Assembly: GCF_001957125.1 (NCBI RefSeq)
Contig: NZ_MPHJ01000004.1
Span: 62,085-126,084, forward strand
Source: Shewanella sp. UCD-KL12
GTDB taxonomy: Bacteria > Pseudomonadota > Gammaproteobacteria > Enterobacterales > Shewanellaceae
DNA length: 64,000 bases
Reading direction: 5' to 3'
Positions 36,794 to 47,173 of the stretch are shown here, one piece after another. The notes under the pieces were generated by a model. The model was not told where the DNA came from. It saw nothing but the letters and a program-made list of their open reading frames with translations, and ran no database searches. The first letter of the stretch is position 1, and every line of letters begins with the position of its first letter. The position numbers were made by a program, and so were the translations under genes.

Positions 36794-38845
36794 ATGAAAA
36801 AAACTGCAATCATACTTGCTATGGCGAGTACCGGAGTCGTAATGTCGGCTCAAGCCTCATCCCCACAGCCTTTTAAGGTTCAGGACCTAGTTAAAATCAA
36901 CAAACTTCATTCAGCTAACTTATCAAATGACGGCAACAAATTAGTTTATGCTGTCAAAAAATTTGATGAGGAAGGGAAGGCAAGTTCAGATCTATATCTT
37001 CAAGACCTAACGCAAGCGGAAAGTAAAGCGAAACAACTTACTTATGCTGTTGGCACTGAACACAGTGCAGTGTTTTCAGCAGATGACCAATCAGTTTACT
37101 TTTTGGCAAGTCGTGATGGCTCAAGTCAGTTATATCAGCTTGCTTTAACTGGAGGAGAGGCAAAACAGGTCTCTGACCTACCTCTTGATATTGAAGGATT
37201 CAAGCTATCTCAGGACGGCAAGCAGGTTGTCCTGAATATGCGTGTCTTCCCAGACTGCAAAGATCTAAAGTGTTCAAAAGACAAGTTTAACGCTGAAGCT
37301 GAACGCACATCAACAGGTCGTGAATATAAGCAACTGATGGTAAGACATTGGGATACGTGGAGCGATCATTCAAGAAGCCACCTTTTTGTCGCACAATTAA
37401 ATGGTGAGAAGATCACTGATGCGGTTGATGTGACAGCGGGTTTAGATACAGAAACACCCCCTAAGCCATTCTCAGGCATGGAGGAGGTGACATTTACTCC
37501 AGACGGAAAGCATGTGGTTTACAGTGCTAAAGCACCGAGTAAAGATCAGGCATGGATCACTAACTATGATCTGTGGCAAGTACCGGTAACTGGCGGTGAT
37601 GCGGTAAATTTAACAGAATCTAATAAAGCGTGGGATGCACATCCAACGTTTTCTGCTGACGGCCGCTACCTTGCTTATTTAGCAATGACAAAGCCTGGCT
37701 TTGAAGCAGATAGATACCGCATTATGTTACGCGATACGGTAACCGGCCAAGAGAAAGAAGTTGCTCCTTTATGGGACAGAAGTGCAAGCTCGCTTACTTT
37801 TGGTAAAGACAACCGTACTTTATATGTAACAGCACAAGATGTTGGTCAAGTTTCAGTGTTTGAAGTGAACACCCAATTTGGTGATGTAAAAACAATCTTT
37901 AATGATGGTAGCAACAGCATTGTTGGTGTCAGTAACGATAAGATAGTTTTTAATCACAAGAGCCTAGTGCAACCAGGCGATCTACACTCCATTAATATCG
38001 ATGGTCAGGGCATTCAAAAGCTTACAGATATCAATAGTGAGAAGCTCGCTAAAATCAAATTCGGTGAGTTTGAACAGTTTAGTTTCAAGGGCTGGAATAA
38101 CGAAGAAGTACATGGATACTGGATTAAACCATCAGACTATAAAGCGGGAACTCAATATCCTATCGCATTTTTAGTTCATGGCGGTCCTCAAGGTTCATTT
38201 GGTAATTCGTTTAGTAGCCGTTGGAATGCTCAACTTTGGGCTGGTGCTGGTTATGGCGTCGTGATGATCGACTTCCATGGATCTACCGGTTATGGACAGG
38301 CTTTTACTGATTCAATTACCCAAGATTGGGGCGGCAAGCCACTTGAAGATCTACAAAAAGGCCTAGATGCTGTCACTCAGCAGCAAAAATGGTTAGATCC
38401 AAATCGTACCTGTGCGCTTGGTGGTTCATATGGTGGCTATATGATGAACTGGATCCAGGGTAACTGGAGTGACGGTTTTAACTGCCTAGTAAACCATGCA
38501 GGCTTATTTGATATGCGCTCTATGTATTACGTTACAGAAGAGTTGTGGTTCCCTGAATATGAATTTGGCGGCACTTATGATCAAAACAAAGAGCTGTACG
38601 AGAAGTTTAACCCAGTAAACTATGTAGAAAACTGGAAGACACCTATGTTAGTGATACATGGTGAAAAAGACTTCCGAGTGCCTTATGGTCAAGGCCTTGC
38701 CGCATTTAGCTTTATGCAGCGCAAGGGGATCCCGTCTGAGTTACTTATCTATCCTGATGAGAACCATTGGATCTTAAACCCTGACAACTTAGAGCAGTGG
38801 TACGCCAATGTACTGGGCTGGATGGATCGCTGGACTAAAAAATAA
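36794..38845 (+). CDS. Exported S9-family prolyl oligopeptidase (DPP5-like)
   Basis: Periplasmic serine peptidase of about 683 residues. A signal peptide covers residues 1-20 (cleavage after SAQA). A WD40-like beta-propeller extends to about residue 430 (DGNKLVYAVKKF, DGKHVVYSAKA, DGRYLAYLAM blades), then an alpha/beta-hydrolase domain. The nucleophile is Ser545 in GGSYGGYM; the acid is Asp in HGEKDFRVP near 632 and the base His in DENHWI near 664. It resembles the S9C/dipeptidyl-peptidase-5 group, which clips dipeptides. I chose ATG 36794; ATG 36782 is possible, and a longer frame from 36620 runs through the fumarase terminator. Confidence 0.88.
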   Translation: MKKTAIILAMASTGVVMSAQASSPQPFKVQDLVKINKLHSANLSNDGNKLVYAVKKFDEEGKASSDLYLQDLTQAESKAKQLTYAVGTEHSAVFSADDQSVYFLASRDGSSQLYQLALTGGEAKQVSDLPLDIEGFKLSQDGKQVVLNMRVFPDCKDLKCSKDKFNAEAERTSTGREYKQLMVRHWDTWSDHSRSHLFVAQLNGEKITDAVDVTAGLDTETPPKPFSGMEEVTFTPDGKHVVYSAKAPSKDQAWITNYDLWQVPVTGGDAVNLTESNKAWDAHPTFSADGRYLAYLAMTKPGFEADRYRIMLRDTVTGQEKEVAPLWDRSASSLTFGKDNRTLYVTAQDVGQVSVFEVNTQFGDVKTIFNDGSNSIVGVSNDKIVFNHKSLVQPGDLHSINIDGQGIQKLTDINSEKLAKIKFGEFEQFSFKGWNNEEVHGYWIKPSDYKAGTQYPIAFLVHGGPQGSFGNSFSSRWNAQLWAGAGYGVVMIDFHGSTGYGQAFTDSITQDWGGKPLEDLQKGLDAVTQQQKWLDPNRTCALGGSYGGYMMNWIQGNWSDGFNCLVNHAGLFDMRSMYYVTEELWFPEYEFGGTYDQNKELYEKFNPVNYVENWKTPMLVIHGEKDFRVPYGQGLAAFSFMQRKGIPSELLIYPDENHWILNPDNLEQWYANVLGWMDRWTKK

Positions 38846-38885
38846 GTCTAATCTGTATAAATCTAGCTATTTGTAATCCTAATAA

Positions 38886-38914
38886 AAAACCAGAATCTTG
38901 ATTCTGGTTTTTTT
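38886..38914 (+). terminator. Intrinsic terminator after S9 peptidase
   Basis: Perfect stem AAAACCAGAAT / ATTCTGGTTTT with a CTTG loop and a run of seven T residues. Confidence 0.92.
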
Positions 38915-39446
38915 ATTTTCAGGCCTAAAGCACCGTCTTCAGTTGATAGTGCTCACAATTAAGCATTGACTATATGTCTGATTAACCCGTTTTGTTCCAG
39001 CCACTCATTAAAACTCTTCCTGTAACATTAGCCTCTAACACTTAAGCTTTTACACTCAACCTCTAACACTCAAGCTTAATACTTGGTCTCTAATACCTAG
39101 TCTTTTATTTAACCTTTTTGTTTATGCCGTCCCACTTTAAAATCCGGCATATTGCATCCATAATTAAATCGGTCTAAACATCAACCAGATACCGTTTATA
39201 GTGACTATTATTCAAGTTTCATATCCATGGAAGAGGGGCTCAGTAAGTTCAGGTTTCAACGCCCTTTAGGTTTCATTGCGTGGATTCGATATACGACGGT
39301 ATTGATGCAAAAGATAAGGGGCAGCAGGATGCCACTGTCGAAAATAACGATTAACTCATCCGCTATGATTGTCTGCAGCGCTTTGAACTCCCGCTTAGTG
39401 GTTCAACGTTTAATGCTATTGGTAATATATTCCAGATAATTTGAGC
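38915..39446. other. Intergenic region with degenerate tandem repeats
   Basis: About 530 bases without a convincing gene. A 27-28-base period repeat built on CCTCTAACACT(T/C)AAGCTT lies at 39032-39104. A 70-codon forward frame at 39227-39439 lacks a ribosome binding site or recognisable content. Another frame there reads sensibly but is broken by a stop, so gene decay is possible but unproven. Confidence 0.45.
39032..39104. repeat. Degenerate tandem repeat, period 27-28 bp
   Basis: Three units start at 39032, 39060 and about 39086. The first two share 17 of 18 core bases (CCTCTAACACT-AAGCTT); the third is diverged (GTCTCTAATACCTAGTCTT). Confidence 0.7.
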
Positions 39447-39472
39447 AAAAAAAACCAGAGCATAGGCTCTGG
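39447..39472 (-). terminator. Intrinsic terminator of aceA
   Basis: Read on the minus strand: stem CCAGAGC / GCTCTGG with a four-base loop followed by eight T residues, 21 bases past the aceA stop. Confidence 0.9.
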
Positions 39473-39492
39473 CTTTTATTCGTCAGTTTGAA

Positions 39493-41076
39493 TTAACCAA
39501 ACTGGTTCATCGTATTGTCTTTACCTGAAGCTTTTAGCGCCTGATCGCCTGAGAAGTACTCTTTGTGATCATCGCCCATATCAGAGCCCGCCATGTTCTG
39601 GTGCTTAACACAAGCAATACCCTGACGTATCTCCTTACGTTGTACATTAGCCACATAACCTAGCATACCTTGGTCACCGAAGTACTCTTTAGCCAAGTTG
39701 TCAGTTGACAATGCGGCTGTGTGATAAGTCGGTAGCGTAATTAAGTGGTGGAAGATACCTGCTTCACGTGCTGCGTCAGCTTGGAAGGTACGGATCTTTT
39801 CATCAGCTTGAGTCGCTAGTTCAGTCTCATCGTACTTAATATCCATTAGATCAGCGCGGTCGTAAGCTGAAACGTCATTACCCGCTTCCTGCATCGCATC
39901 AAATATCTGCTGACGGAAGTTAAGTGTCCAGTTAAATGAAGGTGAGTTATTGTAAACAAGCTTAGCATTTGGGACGACTTCGCGGATAGCGTTAACCATA
40001 GCGCCGATTTGAGCAACGTGAGGCTTCTCTGTTTCAATCCACAATAGATCTGCACCATTTTGTAGGCTAGTGATACAGTCAAGTACACAACGCTCTTCAC
40101 CAGTGCCTGAGCGGAACTTAAACAGACCATTAGGTAGGCGAGATGGCTTAACAAGTTTATCGCCACGCTTAAAGACCACATCACCATTGTCTAAGTTACT
40201 ACTCGTCACTTCTTCAACTTCAATAAATGAGTTGTACTTATCACCAAGGTCGCCTGGCTCTTTGGTTACTGCAATCTTTTGTGTAAGACCTGCGCCTAGC
40301 GAGTCAGTACGAGCCACGATAACACCATCGTCGATACCCAGTTCTAAGAAAGCGTATCTTACAGCGTTGATCTTTGCTAAAAACTCAACATGGGGAACAG
40401 TGACTTTACCATCTTGGTGTCCACACTGTTTAACATCAGATACTTGGTTTTCAAGTTGAATACAGCAAGCACCTGCTTCAATCATCTGTTTAGCCATAAG
40501 GTACGTAGCTTCCTCATTACCAAAACCTGCATCGATATCAGCAATAATTGGTACTACGTGAGTTTCGAAATTATCAATCTTATCTTGAATAGCTGCTTTA
40601 TTTGCGCCTTCAGCCTTATCTAGCTCACGAAATAATCCACCTAGCTCACGTGCATCGGCTTGTCTTAGGAAGGTGTAAAGCTCAGCAATGAGGCTTGCTA
40701 CAGATGTCTTCTCATGCATTGATTGATCTGGCAAAGGACCAAACTCACTACGAAGTGCAGCAACCATCCAACCTGATAGGTAAAGGTAGCGACGTTTTGT
40801 TGTCAACAGGTGCTTTTTAATAGAGATCATCTTCTGCTGACCGATAAAGCCATGCCAGCAACCTAAAGATTGGGTGTACTGAGAGCTATCAGCATCATAG
40901 TTATCCATATCTTCACGCATTATCTTAGCCGTGTACTTAGCGATGTCTAACCCAGTCTTAAACTGATTCTGAGCTCTCATACGAGCGACAGACTCAGGGT
41001 TGATTGCATTCCAGGCACTACCTTCTTTCTCTATTAGTGTTGTTGCTGTATCAATATCTGCTGTGTAATTTGACAT
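39493..41076 (-). CDS. aceA: Isocitrate lyase (long form)
   Basis: First enzyme of the glyoxylate shunt, splitting isocitrate into glyoxylate and succinate. It has 527 residues, which is the longer isocitrate lyase subfamily (E. coli AceA has about 434). The catalytic loop is KQCGHQ near residue 215 (KKCGH in the common form). Mg-site segments ADIDAGFGNEEATY and VARTDSLGA are intact. It is divergent from a LysR-family gene across 114 bases, a layout typical of local control, with malate synthase beyond the regulator. Confidence 0.94.
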   Translation of the reverse strand: MSNYTADIDTATTLIEKEGSAWNAINPESVARMRAQNQFKTGLDIAKYTAKIMREDMDNYDADSSQYTQSLGCWHGFIGQQKMISIKKHLLTTKRRYLYLSGWMVAALRSEFGPLPDQSMHEKTSVASLIAELYTFLRQADARELGGLFRELDKAEGANKAAIQDKIDNFETHVVPIIADIDAGFGNEEATYLMAKQMIEAGACCIQLENQVSDVKQCGHQDGKVTVPHVEFLAKINAVRYAFLELGIDDGVIVARTDSLGAGLTQKIAVTKEPGDLGDKYNSFIEVEEVTSSNLDNGDVVFKRGDKLVKPSRLPNGLFKFRSGTGEERCVLDCITSLQNGADLLWIETEKPHVAQIGAMVNAIREVVPNAKLVYNNSPSFNWTLNFRQQIFDAMQEAGNDVSAYDRADLMDIKYDETELATQADEKIRTFQADAAREAGIFHHLITLPTYHTAALSTDNLAKEYFGDQGMLGYVANVQRKEIRQGIACVKHQNMAGSDMGDDHKEYFSGDQALKASGKDNTMNQFG

Positions 41077-41190
41077 GGTAAGTCCCTTCCTACAAAAAAT
41101 GTGTTTAACAACGATTGCTTCCGTTAAAAATAATAGTAATATTGAGTCAAATTAGTCTAATTTATAGTTGTTATCTTCGGTATTGATTCT

Positions 41191-42135
41191 ATGAATATAT
41201 CTCGTATTGACCTGAATTTACTTGTTTATTTTGATGTTTTACTTAGAGAATTAAATGTAACTCGTGCTGCAGATCAGCTTGGGATAAGCCAACCGGCCAT
41301 GAGTAATGGTCTAAAAAGGTTGCGTACATTGTTCGATGATCCGCTATTAATTCGAACCAGCAAGGGGATGACGCCAACTGAGCGGGCAAGCGAGCTTAAA
41401 CCCGTTATTCGTGAGTTATTAAATGGGCTAGAAAAAGCAGTCCAGCCTAAAGCAGAGTTTAATGCCCGTGAGAGCGAGCAGGTCTTTCGGATGATGGCTT
41501 CCGATTATGCTGAGTCGACATTAATACCACTATTAATAGCAAGGCTACGTAATGAAGCCCCAAAAGTGATTCTAGATATCATGACGCCAAGTGATGTGAA
41601 CTTCTCAGATGTGGAACAGGGAAGAGTTGATATGGCGATAAACCGATTTGACAACATTCCGCAGTCTTTTCATCAAAAAGTTCTTTGGAAAGACACATTT
41701 AGCTGCTTAATCAATCGTACTCATCCTGTTCTTAAAGACTTTAACCTCGACAGTTACTTAGATTCACATCATGTATGGGTGAGTAAAACCGGTATGGGTG
41801 TCGGTGTGGGCATGGATCCTGATGATGTTCAACGTTTAGGTTGGGTTGATGAAGCATTGGCTCGATTAGATGCTAAACGACGGATCACAGTGTTTACCCG
41901 AAATTATCAAGCAGCAAGCTCTTTGGCTGAAAGACAAGATTTAATCGCAACTGTACCAAGTAAAATGGCAAGGCTGCAGCAAGATAATACCCGAGTCAGT
42001 ATTGTCAGCCCGCCGTTCGATATTCCTCCTATTGAATTAACAATGGCATGGAGCCCGCTATTGCAGCACAACCCAGCGCATAAATGGATGCGTGAGCTTA
42101 TTACTGAGACAGCAAGAATCATTGATCGTTTCTAA
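41191..42135 (+). CDS. LysR-family transcriptional regulator
   Basis: A 314-residue regulator with an N-terminal winged HTH (residues 18-65: NVTRAADQLGISQPAMSNGLKRLRTLFDDPLLIR) and a C-terminal periplasmic-binding-like effector domain. It is divergent from aceA and upstream of glcB in the same direction (152-base gap), so it is the obvious candidate regulator of the shunt here. That would differ from the IclR control of E. coli. The effector is unknown. Confidence 0.9.
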   Translation: MNISRIDLNLLVYFDVLLRELNVTRAADQLGISQPAMSNGLKRLRTLFDDPLLIRTSKGMTPTERASELKPVIRELLNGLEKAVQPKAEFNARESEQVFRMMASDYAESTLIPLLIARLRNEAPKVILDIMTPSDVNFSDVEQGRVDMAINRFDNIPQSFHQKVLWKDTFSCLINRTHPVLKDFNLDSYLDSHHVWVSKTGMGVGVGMDPDDVQRLGWVDEALARLDAKRRITVFTRNYQAASSLAERQDLIATVPSKMARLQQDNTRVSIVSPPFDIPPIELTMAWSPLLQHNPAHKWMRELITETARIIDRF

Positions 42136-42287
42136 TCGACTTATGTCTGTAACGGGACACAGTGTAAGACTTGTAGAGATATAATTCTGGTGAATGGTAA
42201 TTATAACTACGATAAATTAGTTAAATACACTCTGGCTGGATAAAATTAGCGCTATTAAGTTAATCGCTACTATTTAAGGGAATAACC

Positions 42288-44447
42288 ATGACATCACGAA
42301 TTCAGGTTGGCAGTTTAAGCGTTGCAAGCTCGTTGCACGAATTGATCAACGAACAGATTATTCCTGGAACAGGGATCTCATCGGATAAGTTTTGGAACAA
42401 ACTAGAAGCTATTTTAGACTCACTTGGCCCAAAGAACAGAGCGTTACTAAAAGTACGAGATGAACTTCAGCTGAAGATAGATGCCTGGCATTTAGCTAAT
42501 CAAGATTTTGACCCTGCGGCGTATCGAAATTTCTTAGAAGAGATTAACTACATAGTCCCTGAGGGTGAGAACTTCAGTATTACGACTGAAAATGTTGATA
42601 TTGAAATTGCAAAGCAGGCAGGGCCGCAACTCGTTGTGCCAGTAAAGAATGCCCGCTTTGCGCTCAATGCTGCTAATGCTCGTTGGGGCAGTTTATATGA
42701 TGCCCTTTATGGTACAGATGCGATAAGTGAAACGGGTGGTGCTGAAATAGGTACATGCTTTAACCCTGTTCGAGGCGATAAAGTCGTTGCATTTGCAAAA
42801 GCGCACTTAGACCAGTTAGCACCTTTATCTGTAGGTAGCCATAGCGAGGTGAGCCACTATCAAGTTGCAAACCAGACGCTACTCATTACGTTGAACGATG
42901 GGACTGACACACACCTTCAACACCATGAAAAATTTGTTGGCTACCTTGGCAGTGAGCAAGCGCCGACAGCCATTTTATTAAGAAATAATGGCCTGCATGT
43001 TGAGATTCAAATCGATAGAGCTAGCAGTATTGGAAAAACTGATCCGGCAGGTGTAAAAGATCTCCTTGTAGAGGCGGCAGTTACCACCATTATGGACTGT
43101 GAAGATTCAGTTGCAGCAGTTGATGCTGAAGATAAATGCGAAGTCTATAGCAATTGGCTTGGTTTAATGAAGGGAGATTTAACGGCGGAGCTGTCAAAAG
43201 GGGGCAAAACGATAACCCGCGAGTTAAATAATGACCGTTGCTACCTCTCACCCAAGGGAGTTTCGTTCAACTTACCTGGCCGAAGCCTATTGTTCGTTCG
43301 TAATGTCGGCCATTTGATGACGAATGAGGCTATTTTAGATAAAGAGGGACAGGAGATCCCTGAGGGAATTTTAGATGGCATGGTGACTGTGCTTGCAGCA
43401 ATCCACGATCTAAAAGGCAATAATAACGGTCGTGCAAATAGCCGAGCTGGTTCAATCAATATCGTTAAGCCAAAGATGCATGGTCCAGATGAAGTGGCTT
43501 TTGCATGTGAGCTATTCACTATGATTGAGGATGCGTTTAGTTTATCTCGTAATACCATTAAGTTAGGCATTATGGATGAGGAGCGACGCACTACCGTTAA
43601 CCTTAAAGCGTGTATCCGTGTCGCAAAAGAACGGGTGGTGTTTATTAATACCGGTTTTCTCGATAGAACCGGTGATGAGCTCCACACTTCGATGTTAGCG
43701 GGACCCTTTGTCCCTAAGACTAAAATGAAGCAGCAAGCCTGGATCAACGCGTATGAAGATTGGAATGTTGATGTTGGTTTAGCATGTGGCTTACCTGGCC
43801 GTGCACAAATAGGAAAAGGGATGTGGGCGATGCCAGATGAGATGGCTGCGATGCTCACTCAAAAGATAGGTCATCCTAATGCAGGTGCTAATACTGCTTG
43901 GGTCCCTTCGCCAAATGGCGCCGTATTACACTCAACGCATTATCATAGTGTGGATGTGGCAGAGAAGCAGAAAACACTTAAACAAAGAGCCTGTGCGAGT
44001 TTAGATGATATTTTAACTATTCCTCTGCTAAAAGGGTCATTGACTGACCAAGAGATACAACATGAGCTAGATAATAATGCACAAGGGATCTTAGGTTATG
44101 TTGTACGTTGGATTGATAGTGGTGTAGGTTGCTCAAAGGTTCCTGACATTAATAATGTTGGCTTAATGGAGGACCGAGCTACGTTAAGGATATCATCACA
44201 GTATATTGCGAACTGGCTTATCCATGATATTTGTACAGAAGAGCAAGTAACAGCATCACTGAAACGAATGGCGGTTGTTGTTGATAGTCAAAATAGCGCT
44301 GATCCAACCTATACCTGTATGGCTCCAAGTTTTGATGGCGTTGCATTTAAAGCGGCTTGCGAGTTGATATTTAAAGGAAAAGAGCAGCCTTCAGGCTATA
44401 CAGAACCATTACTTCATGCTTACCGTATTGAGAAAAAGGCGATGTAG
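42288..44447 (+). CDS. glcB: Malate synthase G
   Basis: A 719-residue monomeric-type malate synthase, close in length to E. coli GlcB (723) and much longer than AceB. It condenses glyoxylate and acetyl-CoA to malate. Typical segments include [18 protein letters not shown] near residue 265, [15 protein letters not shown] near 328 and [20 protein letters not shown] near 425 (active-site Arg and acidic residues). AAGG lies just before the ATG. Pairing of GlcB, not AceB, with the isocitrate lyase suggests it serves the shunt here. A strong terminator follows. Confidence 0.95.
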   Translation: MTSRIQVGSLSVASSLHELINEQIIPGTGISSDKFWNKLEAILDSLGPKNRALLKVRDELQLKIDAWHLANQDFDPAAYRNFLEEINYIVPEGENFSITTENVDIEIAKQAGPQLVVPVKNARFALNAANARWGSLYDALYGTDAISETGGAEIGTCFNPVRGDKVVAFAKAHLDQLAPLSVGSHSEVSHYQVANQTLLITLNDGTDTHLQHHEKFVGYLGSEQAPTAILLRNNGLHVEIQIDRASSIGKTDPAGVKDLLVEAAVTTIMDCEDSVAAVDAEDKCEVYSNWLGLMKGDLTAELSKGGKTITRELNNDRCYLSPKGVSFNLPGRSLLFVRNVGHLMTNEAILDKEGQEIPEGILDGMVTVLAAIHDLKGNNNGRANSRAGSINIVKPKMHGPDEVAFACELFTMIEDAFSLSRNTIKLGIMDEERRTTVNLKACIRVAKERVVFINTGFLDRTGDELHTSMLAGPFVPKTKMKQQAWINAYEDWNVDVGLACGLPGRAQIGKGMWAMPDEMAAMLTQKIGHPNAGANTAWVPSPNGAVLHSTHYHSVDVAEKQKTLKQRACASLDDILTIPLLKGSLTDQEIQHELDNNAQGILGYVVRWIDSGVGCSKVPDINNVGLMEDRATLRISSQYIANWLIHDICTEEQVTASLKRMAVVVDSQNSADPTYTCMAPSFDGVAFKAACELIFKGKEQPSGYTEPLLHAYRIEKKAM

Positions 44448-44461
44448 TAACCTTTTAATAT

Positions 44462-44498
44462 AAAAAGCCAGCGTTACTTGAGAAACGCTGGCTTTTTT
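44462..44498 (+). terminator. Intrinsic terminator between glcB and adhE
   Basis: Stem AAAAGCCAGCGTT / AACGCTGGCTTTT with an eight-base loop and six T residues. The A run on the other side could also stop adhE transcripts. Confidence 0.93.
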
Positions 44499-44526
44499 AT
44501 GCCATTAATATTGTTGTTGTCTTAGC

Positions 44527-47127
44527 TTATTTATCTGAATAGGCTCTGCCATAGAAGCTATCGAGTAGCACTTGCTTTAACTCTGCAATCAATGGGTATC
44601 TTGGGTTGGCACCTGTACATTGATCATCAAATGCATCTTCTGCTAACTCATCAATCTTAGCTAAGAAATCGGCTTCATTGACGCCTGCTTCTTGGATTGA
44701 AGCCGGAATGCCAATCGTCTTCTTGAGCTCATCGATCTTTTCAAGGAGAGCTTCGACTTTCTCTTCATCTGTCGTTCCATCTAAGTTGAGATAATCAGCT
44801 ATCTTTGCATAACGGCAAAGTGCTTGAGGACGATCGTACTGGCTAAATGCAGCTTGTTTTGTCGGCATATCCGTTGCGTTAAAACGGATCACATTACTAA
44901 TGAGTAGCGCATTTGCTAAGCCATGTGCTAAATGAAACTCTGCGCCGAGTTTGTGCGCCATAGAGTGACATACGCCAAGGAAGGCATTGGCAAACGCGAT
45001 ACCGGCTATGGTTGAACCATTATGTACCTTTTCACGGGCTACAGGGGCGTTAGCTCCTTCGTTATAAGCATCAGGCAGATACTTAAATAGTAGGTCCAAT
45101 GCCTGCAGGGCTTGGCCATCGCTGTATTCATTAGCCATGATACTGACATAAGCTTCTAGCGCATGAGTCACAGCATCAATACCACCAAATGCGGTGAGTG
45201 ACTTTGGCATATCCATTACCAAGTTAGGATCGACAATGGCCATGTTCGGTGTTAACTGATAATCGGCAATAGGGTATTTCATGCCGGTTTTTTCATCAGT
45301 TACAACTGCAAATGGTGTCACTTCAGAGCCAGTGCCAGATGTGGTTGGAATCGCAACCATCTGAGCTTTTACACCAAGTTTTGGAAATTTATAGATACGT
45401 TTGCGGATATCCATAAAGCGTAAAGCCAGATCGGCAAAATCAACATCTGGGTGTTCATACATAACCCAGATTATTTTAGCTGCATCCATAGGTGAGCCTC
45501 CACCTAATGCAATAATCACATCTGGTTGGAAGCTATGGGCCATCTTGGCACCCTGATTAACGATTGCTAAAGTCGGATCTGCTTCTACTTCATAAAATAC
45601 ATCTGTTTCGATGCCCTGAGCTTTTAAAATTTTAATTGTTTCATCACAGTATCCATTGTTGAACAGATACTTATCAGTAACGATTAGCGCTCGTTTCTTC
45701 TCACTAAGCTCTTCAAGTGCAATGGGCAAGCTGCCACGTCGGAAGTAGATAGATGAAGGAAGTTTATGCCACAACATATTCTCGGCCCTCTTAGCGACCA
45801 TTTTTTTATTGATTAGATGACTTGGTCCAACGTTTTCAGAAATTGAGTTTCCGCCCCATGAACCGCAACCTAATGTCAGAGAGGGGGCTAATTTGAAGTT
45901 ATAAAGATCGCCAATACCACCCTGAGAAGCTGGTGTGTTAATCAGTATTCTGGCTGTCTTCATTCTAAAGCCAAAGGCCTTGATACGATCGCCTTGGGTA
46001 TCTTGATCTGTATATAAGCCAGATGTATGGCCAATACCGCCGAGAGTCACTAAGGCTTCAGCTTTATCCATCGCATCTTCAAAATCACTTGCGCGGTACA
46101 TACCTAAAAGTGGTGAAAGCTTTTCGTGGGCGAAGGCTTCGGCTTCTGAGATATCACTGGCTTCACCAATTAATACCTTGGTCCAGTGAGGGACATCTAT
46201 ATTGGCCATTGCGGCAATGGTTGACGCACTTTGGCCAACGATGTCTGCATTAAGGCCACCATTTTTCAAGATGATATCTTGCATCGCTGCTGTTTCATCT
46301 TTACTCAGCAAGTAACCACCGTGTGATGCAAAGCGCTCTTTAACTGTGTCATATATTTCATCGACGACAATAACAGCTTGCTCTGAAGCACATACGACAC
46401 CGTTATCAAATGTCTTAGACATTAAAATTGAGCTGACGGCGCGTTTGATGTCGGCACTTTCATCTATCACAATAGGCGTGTTACCCGCACCGACACCAAT
46501 GGCTGGTTTGCCTGATGAATAGGCAGCTTTCACCATACCAGGGCCACCGGTCGCTAAGATAAGATTAATCTTATCATGAGTCATAAGCTGATTAGACAAG
46601 GCGACACTTGGCTGATCAATCCAGCCTATGATGTCCTTTGGTGCACCAGCTTCAATGGCTGCTTCTAATACAATACGTGCAGCAGTCGTAGTCGACGCTT
46701 TAGCGCGTGGATGCGGTGAGAAGATGATGCCATTACGTGTTTTTAGACTGATAAGCGCTTTGAAGATAGCGGTAGACGTTGGGTTTGTGGTGGGCACTAT
46801 CCCGCAGATAATTCCGACTGGCTCTGCAATCGTGATGGTCCCAAATGTTGGGTCTTCATCTAAAATCCCGCAGGTTTTGTCATCTTTGTATTTGTTATAG
46901 ATATACTCAGATGCAAAGTGATTTTTGATCACCTTGTCTTCTATCACGCCCATGCCGGTTTCAGATGCAGCCATTTTGGCAAGAGAGATACGTGCATCAG
47001 CCGCAGCGAGTGCAGCAGCTCTAAAAATTTTATCTACCTGCTCTTGAGTATAATTGGCAAATTGAGCCTGAGCATCTGCGACACGTTGCACAAGAAGGTC
47101 GAGCTCTTGCTCATTGGTAACTGTCAT
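44527..47127 (-). CDS. adhE: Bifunctional acetaldehyde-CoA/alcohol dehydrogenase
   Basis: Fermentative enzyme of 866 residues converting acetyl-CoA to ethanol in two NADH steps. The N-terminal aldehyde dehydrogenase domain has its nucleophile Cys near residue 246 (NGVVCASEQ). After a linker (about residues 440-455), the C-terminal iron-dependent alcohol dehydrogenase has GGGSPMDAAK near residue 540 and His-rich metal ligands (HSMAHKLGAEFHLAHG near 720). Such proteins form spirosomes. The leader carries a perfect hairpin and a CRP-like site upstream (separate entries). Confidence 0.95.
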   Translation of the reverse strand: MTVTNEQELDLLVQRVADAQAQFANYTQEQVDKIFRAAALAAADARISLAKMAASETGMGVIEDKVIKNHFASEYIYNKYKDDKTCGILDEDPTFGTITIAEPVGIICGIVPTTNPTSTAIFKALISLKTRNGIIFSPHPRAKASTTTAARIVLEAAIEAGAPKDIIGWIDQPSVALSNQLMTHDKINLILATGGPGMVKAAYSSGKPAIGVGAGNTPIVIDESADIKRAVSSILMSKTFDNGVVCASEQAVIVVDEIYDTVKERFASHGGYLLSKDETAAMQDIILKNGGLNADIVGQSASTIAAMANIDVPHWTKVLIGEASDISEAEAFAHEKLSPLLGMYRASDFEDAMDKAEALVTLGGIGHTSGLYTDQDTQGDRIKAFGFRMKTARILINTPASQGGIGDLYNFKLAPSLTLGCGSWGGNSISENVGPSHLINKKMVAKRAENMLWHKLPSSIYFRRGSLPIALEELSEKKRALIVTDKYLFNNGYCDETIKILKAQGIETDVFYEVEADPTLAIVNQGAKMAHSFQPDVIIALGGGSPMDAAKIIWVMYEHPDVDFADLALRFMDIRKRIYKFPKLGVKAQMVAIPTTSGTGSEVTPFAVVTDEKTGMKYPIADYQLTPNMAIVDPNLVMDMPKSLTAFGGIDAVTHALEAYVSIMANEYSDGQALQALDLLFKYLPDAYNEGANAPVAREKVHNGSTIAGIAFANAFLGVCHSMAHKLGAEFHLAHGLANALLISNVIRFNATDMPTKQAAFSQYDRPQALCRYAKIADYLNLDGTTDEEKVEALLEKIDELKKTIGIPASIQEAGVNEADFLAKIDELAEDAFDDQCTGANPRYPLIAELKQVLLDSFYGRAYSDK

Positions 47128-47140
47128 ATTAAGTTCCTCG

Positions 47141-47173
47141 AAAAAATTTAGCCAAAAACGATTTTGGCTAAAT
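47141..47173 (-). promoter_or_regulatory. Terminator-like hairpin in the adhE leader
   Basis: On the adhE strand a perfect 12-base stem (ATTTAGCCAAAA / TTTTGGCTAAAT, four-base loop) is followed at once by a T run, then by the GAGGAA ribosome binding site and the start codon. It looks like an attenuator or an RNA-stability/processing hairpin, since no gene ends here. Confidence 0.55.

Noticed and set aside
39227..39439. Forward 70-codon frame before the aceA terminator
   Set aside because: Lacks a ribosome binding site and has unusual composition; kept only as part of the spacer description.
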